Positions 55,990-64,000 of a DNA stretch of 64,000 bases are shown here, one piece after another. The stretch comes from Schistocerca nitens (Eukaryota; Arthropoda; Insecta; Orthoptera; Acrididae), in contig NC_064616.1 in the NCBI RefSeq assembly GCF_023898315.1, positions 536,939,102 through 537,003,101 of the forward strand, written 5' to 3'. How positions within the stretch are numbered: position 1 is the first letter of the stretch; each line of letters begins with the position of its first letter. The notes under the pieces were generated by a model. That model was not told the origin of the DNA and made no database searches. It was given only the letters and a program-made list of their open reading frames with translations. A program made the position numbers and the translations under genes.

Positions 55990-56007
55990 TTCCTGGCCGA
56001 TGAACCA
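55990..56007 (-). other. Fossil tRNA-Gly primer-binding site inside the LTR
   Basis: TTCCTGGCCGATGAACCA matches the tRNA-Gly 3' end at 16 of 18 bases including the terminal CCA. It is two bases (TA) from an LTR-edge-like TGTGGGGCGG at 56010, the same spacing as the true site at 55900-55917. The 3' LTR carries the counterpart at 47774-47791 (15 of 18). Confidence 0.7.
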
Positions 56008-56201
56008 TATGTGGGGCGGCGGGTGGAATTAATTGTTATATAAATGTTCCTATTATTTATGCTGTCTCTTTGCCTTCCCCAACACTGGCTCCCTAACTAC
56101 AATATTGGCAACCAGAAAGTGATTAGCAAAACGTGAAGGCTGTAATTAGGATTCCAGTGCCCACTTCATCTGAGAAATACACTTATAGCTACAGCTTATA
56201 G

Positions 56202-56402
56202 CCGGCCGCGGTGGTCTCACGGTTCTAGGCGCGCAGTCTGGAACCGTGCGACTGCTACGGTTGCAGGTTCGAATCCTGCCTCGGGCATGGATGTGTGTGA
56301 TGTCCTTAGGTTACTTAGGTTTAAGTAGTTCTAAGTTCTAGGGGACTAATGACCACAGCAGTTGAGTCCCATTGTGCTCAGAGCCATTTGAACCATTTTT
56401 TT
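56202..56402 (+). mobile_element. SINE (family A, GGTGGTCTCAC subtype) in the 5' LTR
   Basis: Same subtype as 34768-34970, with tail CCATTTTTTT. The 11-base duplication ACAGCTTATAG lies at 56191-56201 and 56403-56413. The other LTR has the uninterrupted site (near 47971-47985), so the SINE arrived after the retrotransposon. Confidence 0.96.
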
Positions 56403-57644
56403 ACAGCTTATAGCTCTGAGGAATTAGGAGATTTGTCTGGGATTCATAATCAAAAACGATTTTCTCTAAAATGTTCACTATATTCTGAAAGTCATAGACC
56501 AAAAAAGGATCCACACAAACTACCAGAGCAATCCAGAGTCTAATGCGCTGATGCAACTATAACTCTCCAAATTAAATGTTTAAGTAAATGCTCGCCATAA
56601 TTTGATGATAATGTCCATCAAACGCCATGCTAAATAATGGTAGAATAGTTGTCCCGCGGCGGCACATGAAAATACGACATACGCAAACTGAAGATAGATC
56701 ATTAAAGTCATCCCAGAATTAACACTTCACTCGAAAACGATTTCATGGTTACGCGTATCCCGAGTAACTTATTACGGCATCCGAGGCTGTTTATAGCAAT
56801 GATACCGATGCGACGCGACTCCCGGCACAGATAGTGTGCTAATCAGCATCTGGATAGAACTGGGGCCTTACTTCCTCACGCAGCGTTCTTATATATAAAG
56901 CCGCGGTGCGGACGGCTAAGGGAACGCCTGATGAAATCGGCTCTCCCGACTAGCCGCTGGGCTAGTTATGCACCACTTTAAGTTATTGAACAAATCATTG
57001 CTTCCTTTGCTGATGGCCGATGAAGTTATCAATTTAGATGTGCATTCAACACACAGGTAAGTAATCATAATAAAAGTTTGACGTGGCTAAATCAATTATT
57101 TTGGGCGAGAGAATTAATTTAATTACATTACACACAGTAGACGAGCTCTGAACTTGTCCTTTATAGATACGCTATCGCTATAGTTTTATAGTTATTCAGT
57201 TGAAACTTCTCACATCTTTATGATTATAGCGGATCTCCCTTCTACTTAAATTTAAACATCCTAGCCTTATTTATTCGCCTACTTAATCTATCTTGCTTCC
57301 GTAATTTCTAAAACAAAACCAGAAAATCATGAATTTCAACAAAATTTTAATTTGTGAGATCCAGAATACTGTTTCTACTAAATTATTATGAAAAAGGAAT
57401 CTAAATATAAATTTTTAAGTCTCTAGCTCTTTTCTGTTGCGCCAATGATTTTTAATGAAAAATGTCCAAATTTCGAAAATCGTTAAAGTTATTGAATTGA
57501 TATTAAGCACATATTGATTTAGTGTTACGCCTGACATGCTAGAAACGTTTCAGGTTATTTACTTGATTTTTGACTAGGCTGGCACACAATGGAAAGACTG
57601 ATGAGAATTTAATAAGGCGTGTGTAGGCTGCTCCCCTACAATAT

Positions 57645-60113
57645 TAGATTAGAATATGTTTGCAAATTGATCTAAATTTTAAGCGTGGAACTTTGCAGTC
57701 AATTTTGACACGAAAAATACATCAAAAACATTTGAAATCTATATCAGGAATATGGTGATGTCGCATGTAAGTAAAAGAGTGAATTCATCAATGAATTATA
57801 TTGAGTTCCAGGAAAGTCCTGTTTGTTTCTTTTTCATATTAAGATCAAAACTGTATACTTTGGTCGACAATTTGAAAAATGAAATAGTTGTAATGAACCA
57901 TTTCCAAAACATACAATGGCTTACTGTCTGGTCACTCACGACTCGAAGTGTACCAGATCCAAAAGTAAAGTATGGTTGCAGCTATGATCGTTAGCACTTG
58001 AGAACTACAGCTGAAGCTGGATGTAGAAAAGGCTGGAAAATAAATAAAATTTTGATAACTGAGCAACACCCACTTACAACACCCAATGTCAATTTATAAA
58101 AGGAAAATGAAGATATAGAATGAGCCCTTAACATAGAAGCATCGTTCAAACTATTGAACCTTTCCATTCAGTTAGTATTTCAGAACAACAGTAATCAACA
58201 CAGTATTTTCATTAAGACTATTCTACTGAAAGCACTTAGACATTCTGAAAAAAAACTATTCATGGAGATGTAAAAGAGTTACAGATTAAATATTGTTAAT
58301 GAAAAGGCAGGAACTGTGGTTTCTACCGGAGCTGCTAATAGTCATTTCACGTTAAACTGGATAAATCAGTCAGATTCCTCTGTCGCAGTTAGTTACTTTT
58401 CGTTTATTTTCATAACTGAGTAAATCAAATGTGACTCACAAGAACTGGGGTGCATGTTAAGTGGATGGGGGCTGCCAGATAAGCTGCAGGTGCGCCCGAA
58501 AGCATATGTCACTAGAGGGCTGTCTGAGAGGCAAGTCACGTAGAAGAACGTTCCCCAAGAATCTTCATCTCCGATTAAATGTATTACTTTAGGAAAACTA
58601 TCGCTGTTCGGATACTACTCCGAGAGTACGCTCGTCTGATACTACTCAGACTGCACGACACGGCAGTTGGGTAGGAACAAGCTATTCAGCAAGTATTACA
58701 TGCAATATTTTGTACGAGTAGTGACTGATGATGCTTATAGCCCAAAGAGCTGCACAAGACGAAGAGATTTTCTCCGCCAGTTGTATTATTAGAATTATAA
58801 GCTTGTTTCAAAATCATTACGAGTCCGAGGTGCCATAGGCAACATGCTGTCTAATAACCTTAATGTTCCTTCAAGTATTTTAAAATTTTCCAAATTGAAG
58901 CGAAGGCACAGTCAACACTAAATCCTAACAAATAGGGTGTGGCATGTACTGCGACAGGAGAAAAAACAAACCAGCGAGGTTCTCCTGTTCCAAATAGAGT
59001 AAATGTTCGTGTCGGTGACCGTCCCCTTTTGTGACACCTTACAACAGCGTCATAAACCACGTGTTTCACTATTATTATTGTCAAAGAAAAAATTTGAGTT
59101 AAACGTTGTTTTGTTGAGTTTGCTAGGTTAGTACACAATCAGCAGCGTTTTTGTACGTTCAAAACTACAACGCTGTTGCCCTGCAAACATCTATTTCTGT
59201 CAAGGTACTTCGTTTTCACTGCACTCGCAGTTAGAAAGGTATCGATAATACTCGTTGTTTACAAGTACTGGCAATAACGAACGTTGACCATCGGGCCCGT
59301 GACAGCTGTTCAGGTGTAGGGCGTGGTTTCTATGCCCGCTGTGTGGCAGCTCTGCAGTTCATCAGTTAGCTAAGGACAGTCTTGCTTCTAGTTTTTTCCG
59401 GTGTGTAATGGAGCTTATTCGTCTTATAATTGAGTATATTTGTTAATAGATCCATGAAAGTTTCCCCTTAGGTCAGAGAGGGAAACAGAAATGGTACCAC
59501 AAACAATTTCTAGCTCCTCACTTACTAGTTCATACGGATTAATGTGTCTGAAGCCTCTGTATGTAGTTAGTTTCTGTTTCTTTCTGGGACTTTCTAGTCA
59601 TGAATGTTATATCACTGGCGCATATAACAGATGCAGATATTAGAGACGAATGTCAACATCGTCGTTGACCTGACGTGAGGAGAGAAAACTGGAACCATTA
59701 GACGACCCCAATTGCAACTTGTTCTTCTGTATTAATGTATGCCAGTCCGACGCTTGCCTACCGATAACAAAGCGGCGGCCTGCTTTGTTAAGTGTTGTCC
59801 TGGACAAATGCAAAGTATCACATCTTAGTATAAAACTGAATGACACTCGAGATCTCGACTTTTACATATGGTGCACAAACATCATACCTCTGAATTGTAC
59901 ATTAGCCTGAAATTTCGCCATGGAAATTATCTGGATAATGGTTTTGCGACACCTAGCTCTTATTTCACCTGACGGTGGTGTTCCTTTTTTGACGGACAAA
60001 CACTAACTGTGAAAGGAGAACAGGGAGAAATGTAGTCATAGTCTCTTCCATTCATTTAGTAGCACTAGAATAATAATTTTTCAATTTCCACACATACCAC
60101 AAAGAATATTCAA
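57645..60113. other. No gene identified
   Basis: Mostly AT-rich with somewhat GC-richer parts at 58440-58560 and 59270-59400. The longest frame (58860-59138 minus, 92 codons) has no known motif. The TCAGTT at 59360 resembles an arthropod initiator, but no TATA or coding start supports a promoter. Confidence 0.4.
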
Positions 60114-60265
60114 GTGCATGTGAATTACTAAGGGACCAAACTGCTGAGGTCATCGGTAACTAGAATTATGCACCACTTAAACTAATTTATGCTAAGAACA
60201 CCACACACACCCATGCTCGAGGGAGGACTCGAACCTCTGGCGGCAGGGTCCTTGCAATGCGTGAC
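60114..60265 (-). mobile_element. SINE (family B), partial
   Basis: On the minus strand it reads GCCAGAGGTTCGAGTCCTCC (B-box), then GAGCATGGGTGTGTGTGGTG, and ends near TTTGGTCCCTTAG. It lacks a clean A-box end and shows no duplication. It is related to the copy at 25314-25521. Confidence 0.8.
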
Positions 60266-63200
60266 GTTTGAGTAACACGATAGTATAGTCCATAGCAGAA
60301 TGTATTTTTTTGAAGCAGCATTAGTGAACAAGATGTATGCATGATAATAATGCGTTTGATTGAGAAACTCTTAATTACTGTACAGGGAAAGGAAAGATAT
60401 TTACCTCAAGGGAGACTCTCAACGAAATGGACATTCAAAAATCAATACTTTGTAGTTCACTTTTTTTATCCATATGGAGTTTTAAGCTAAGTTCCTGTAT
60501 TTCCAGATAATAATAATGAATTAAGGATAGTCCGCTTCTTGGTAGAACACAATATCCTTCAATTTGTTCCAAAGATATGTAGCCACTGCTGTTTCACCTC
60601 GAACAGATGTTTTTGTATTCTTTAAAATTTGCACAATGTGTGTCCTGTGGCTGGCTACAAAAATCATCAGTAAGTGTGTATTAACAGAGCATATCATCAC
60701 TGCTACACCTCACCCGTCCTGAGTAGATCTTGTTTGTTACTTGCCTGGTAGTTGTGTAGTTGTTATTATTTTTGGGTTTAAAGAGAATTTATCTAATAAT
60801 CATTGCCAATTTATGAATGTGCTTCATTGGTTGTGGCTGTAATGTCAATCCGCAGTGCGAAGTGCATTAAGTCACAGGAAGGAAATAACATCCCGAATTT
60901 TCAAATCCTTATGAGGAAACGTTACTTTAAACGTGAAAGTTATAACAATACATTTAGCACGTAAATGATAAACACAGTTTAGAACACGTCACACGAAGCA
61001 ATGATGACATTCCGTGCTAATTTAGAATTATTGCTGCCTTCTAATGGCAAACACGAGATAACCTTAAAGTAAAACGAAAAAAAGAGAAAGAATAAAAGAG
61101 AAATTGTACTGATGATAACGCAAATTCGGTGGAACATGTTCGCGAATTACACAAAACGAACAACATTTTGTGCTAGCAAGAAGGGGTACCTTCTTTACTG
61201 CAGTAGGTCTATAGTTCGCGTTTTTCATTAATGCACTACAGTAGGTCTAACCCTAGCAATTAATATGTTATCGAAGAGATGAATGACATTTGTCTTTCTG
61301 GAGTGAGTGTGGTTAACCCTAGAGCTCCCATTCAATAAGTCTCTACCAGTTAACGCAAAATGTTGCACAAGAGTTTCTGTTTTTGAACAGTTAAATTTAC
61401 TACATTGCTAAACAACAAATTGCACAAGCTCAGTATGATACCTCATAAATTAACCTCATTTTCTTTTCTCAGTTACAGATATTCTTTGTAAAAAGAGATA
61501 CCTGACAAATTAATATAATTTTGTTTTCTCAGTTACAAATGTTCTTTGCAAATCCCAGAGAATATTTCCAAATGTGTAGAGATCCTAGAAAATACGTCTA
61601 CCTACATAAGAGTCACTGCAAGCTGCATTCAGCATAAGATTGCTCAGTATAAAATTTCTAAGACAGCTTTGTGCTATTAGTAATATAATTTTATCCATAT
61701 TACCTCATGGTTAATTACATCATAATATTTGAATAAAATATTAGTCTGATAATCTTGTGTTCAGGATGTGTATGGACTGAGCTTTGCCCCATGAAGTTAA
61801 CAGTTTATTTATTCAGACATCACTTTCTAAATCTAGTACTATCATACAGGTTAAATCACATAAACTGCAGGAGACAAACTGTAGTATATGGATTATCTAC
61901 AACTGGAATGAATTTTCAGCTGTCATTCCATTTTCATTTTTGGTTATTGATGTGCAGTCATCAAAAAAATCTAATCGGGTCACCTGAAACAATGTGTGAT
62001 CTCTTTGCTTAGCTATTATTATCATAAAATTAAGTTTAAGTGAAATTGCAGAAGTTCGACATTTCTCTTTCAGTTAAAGGATTGGACATCCTATGAGAAA
62101 TCGAAAATTAAGCCTTAGAAAGACAGTTCACGGACTTTCGTCATCACTAACATCAAACTGTAATATATATAACAGCAGATGCAAAAGAAATATAATAATT
62201 CATTGTGAGAATTATTTTATAAGTAAATTAATACATCTGCAAATCAATAAAGTGAATGTTACTTACATCATTTCCATTGCATTAAAAGAAACATCTGCAG
62301 CATGTATCTACATTCCAGGATAGATGGTTAAATTATCATTTTGCTGACAGAGCTTAGACAGGTGTTTATATGGTCCCATTTCTTCATTAAAGTTATTCAG
62401 CAAGTGTGCATTTAGTGGATGTAGATAGTTATGATGACTTCATTAACATCTACATGAAGACATAAGTTTAATACAGTATAATATTTACCTAGATATGCTC
62501 ATTATACAATGACAACAGACTCTCCCTCACTCCTTCCATCAAAACCCTAACATTCCATTTCCCATCACTGACCGCTGGTAAGTAACACCATTTAATAAGC
62601 TAATTTTAAGCTTTGTGTAATGTCCAAAAAACAGATAATTGGAGAACAGTGTTATATTTCACTATTTAAGTTCATTCATAAGCAATTTTCATTACATCCA
62701 TAATGTCTCTTCTGTTAAAATGCATAATGGATGGTAATACATTTAATAAGAATTGCAGTCAGATCACAACAGCATGTGGAGGGCAGATAATGAAATTTAA
62801 GTCAACAGAAATTATTGAAAAGCCATTTATTTTCGTATAGAACCACTACAAATACATAATGGTAACCACACAAATGTTGCATACATTAAATCTAAAAGCA
62901 AATGAGGTAACCTGGCTTCATGCTGTAATAAAACAATCTTTCATTTTAAAAAAGATACTGTAAACATTATCATGTTCCACTAAAGCTATTAGTAAAATAT
63001 ATTGCATTATAATACTTATATATAATCTAAATTTTACAACTGTAACTACACAAAAGTTGCTCACATTCCACAGTGATAACATTGACAAAACTGTATATTC
63101 AGCCTCTTTTGTCAAACAGTCATTTGCTCTGTGAAACACATTATGTGACAATCTCACATTCACTTGAAATTGTTAGTTTACCTATATTCTGCGTTTTCAT

Positions 63201-63650
63201 AAACTAGACAAGGGTAATTTACAAAAGTGTAGGTGGTAACATTGACTAGACAGAATACTAGGAGCTCATGTGATACCACCAGAAAATTACACTCTTCACA
63301 TCATAATTCAGTTCACATAAACCTAATTTAGCTAGTAGAATGCAGATTTCAGAAGTACAATTGTTCTTCGTGATACAAGGATCAGAGAAATTAAACATAA
63401 CTGTATCCACTATGACACTGTTGTTGACTGAAGGGGATTTTCGATTTTCGTATATTTTTGTGTGTGTTCAGGGGGGGTGGGGGGTGGGATGTGTGTGTGT
63501 TCACATACGCAGTAATGAATCAATCAGAAAGCATGGATAGGGGCGGAACGGTAAAAGATGAGAAGGGATCAAAAACTAAGTGTGGTGGAGCAGAGGAGAG
63601 AAGATGTTTGTTTCTGGGTGTGTGATGGATATGTGTGTGGAGGGGGAATT
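60266..63650. other. AT-rich, apparently repeat-poor
   Basis: No recognisable transposon or coding region, in contrast to the rest of the window. It includes a G-rich and (GT)n simple repeat at about 63460-63510. It might be 3' UTR or intron of the gene whose exon is suggested at 63651-63989, but nothing proves that. Confidence 0.4.
63455..63515. repeat. (GT)n / G-run simple repeat
   Basis: Two GTGTGTGT tracts flank a run of G with few interruptions (GGGGGGGTGGGGGGTGGG). It could form a G-rich secondary structure. Confidence 0.85.
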
Positions 63651-63989
63651 TTAAACATTCTGAACAGCAACTGTATCATGATATTCGAGAGTAAGGAATT
63701 CTCCATTACTGTACTGCATTGTGTATTTAATACTATACTCAATAGAGACGGATCCGAAATAGTAGCTCCACATTCTCGAGATGGTTGCTGTGATTAGAGC
63801 AGCACCGAGTAATATTATCATGAGTGTGGTTAATTGGAGAACAGTGGTAGATACACACAACGGCATGTTTTCCATCTGTAATACTGATGTGTCATTCCCT
63901 ACTGTTGTATTTCGCTCTGATTGAGGGGTAAGTGTGCCCATTTCAACTTGCTCAGCTTGCTCATCATAACCTTGTTTGAGGTGTCCCAT
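63651..63989 (-). CDS. Possible terminal exon of a host membrane protein (tentative)
   Basis: A 112-codon minus-strand frame reaches the window edge. It begins GHLKQGYDEQAEQVEMGTLT (an acidic/polar cytoplasmic-type stretch) and has a clear hydrophobic segment (LQLTTLMIILLGAALITATI) that could span a membrane. It ends with a polar tail, EFLTLEYHDTVAVQNV. Composition and balance look more like real protein than the other unassigned frames in the window. It shows no transposon motif, and the downstream DNA is repeat-poor. I do not recognise the family. It could be a C-terminal exon with the 3' UTR to its left, or a chance frame. Confidence 0.35.
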   Translation of the reverse strand: MGHLKQGYDEQAEQVEMGTLTPQSERNTTVGNDTSVLQMENMPLCVSTTVLQLTTLMIILLGAALITATISRMWSYYFGSVSIEYSIKYTMQYSNGEFLTLEYHDTVAVQNV

Positions 63990-64000
63990 TCCAGCAATAA

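Larger units (their letters stand above)
47706..57640 (-). mobile_element. LTR retrotransposon (gypsy-type), deleted derivative
   Basis: The element is about 9.9 kb with direct repeats at both ends, TG...CA termini and a 4-base ATAT target duplication (47702-47705 and 57641-57644). The coding strand is minus, so the 5' LTR is on the right. The order on the minus strand is 5' LTR, tRNA-Gly primer site, gag, protease, integrase C-terminal tail, tandem repeats, about 2 kb of non-coding DNA, 3' LTR. RT, RNase H and the integrase core are missing, so it could move only with help. Stops in gag and protease show further decay. Confidence 0.9.
55920..57640 (-). repeat. 5' LTR (with SINE insertion)
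   Basis: 1721 bases including a 201-base SINE and its 11-base duplication. Without them it is about 1.51 kb, with a 47-base deletion near 57570 relative to the other LTR. The edges are TGTGGGACAG at 55920 and GCTCCCCTACA at 57640. A second edge-like TGTGGGGCGGCGGGTGG at 56010 is preceded by a primer-site-like sequence at 55990-56007. Confidence 0.9.

Noticed and set aside
47702..57644. Endogenous retrovirus with env
   Set aside because: No envelope-like frame between integrase tail and 3' LTR; the region is tandem repeat and non-coding.
58860..59138. 92-codon minus-strand frame as host gene
   Set aside because: No motif, no support from neighbours, composition not protein-like along its whole length.
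59340..59400. Host promoter with TCAGTT initiator
   Set aside because: No TATA, no downstream coding start and no conserved element; a six-base match alone is not evidence.

Overview
This window is repeat-dominated, AT-rich nuclear DNA of an insect, most likely an orthopteran of the locust/grasshopper type (Schistocerca-like). The clues are about a dozen copies of a tRNA-headed SINE with the tail I associate with locust genomes, BovB-type and CR1 LINEs, Tc1/mariner elements, Maverick/Polinton-type DNA and a gypsy-type LTR element. No bacterial operon or CRISPR is present. No intact host gene can be read. One candidate terminal coding exon lies at the right edge (63.65-63.99 kb, minus strand).

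Layout. 1-3.6 kb: no recognisable gene. 3.6-8.1 kb: a SINE and a decayed mariner-like transposase inside a repeat (here X), itself hit by a full-length Tc1 element (6314-7735). 8.2-12.9 kb: full-length decayed LINE (LINE-A copy 1, minus strand). 14.8-17.1 kb: a strikingly well-preserved BovB/RTE LINE with a 575-codon open RT frame. 21.5-31.4 kb: a second LINE-A (plus strand), split by a CR1 LINE (22891-27640, minus strand) that carries its own SINE. 32.8-34.6 kb: repeat X again, inverted. 35.0-41.9 kb: remnant of a Maverick/Polinton-type virus-like element with PLA2-like minor capsid protein, adenain-like protease, two structural-type genes and, on the other strand, protein-primed family-B DNA polymerase. 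It is broken by two SINEs and a second Tc1 copy. 46.1-47.1 kb: another mariner-like remnant. 47.7-57.6 kb: LTR retrotransposon on the minus strand with both LTRs, a tRNA-Gly primer site, decayed gag, a protease fragment joined to an integrase tail (RT, RNase H and IN core deleted) and a higher-order tandem repeat. 57.6-64 kb: mostly unique AT-rich DNA.

The genes do not act together as a pathway. They are layers of transposons, and insertion order can be read from nesting, target-site duplications (TSDs) and empty sites in the second copy. No clearly new biological system was found. The points most worth following are the BovB-like LINE (possible horizontal transfer), the LTR that contains a fossil copy of its own primer-binding site, the protease-integrase deletion derivative, the Polinton remnant, and a Tc1 family with an unusually short D-to-E spacing. 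Family assignments rest on motif recognition without database searches, and identity levels are visual estimates.
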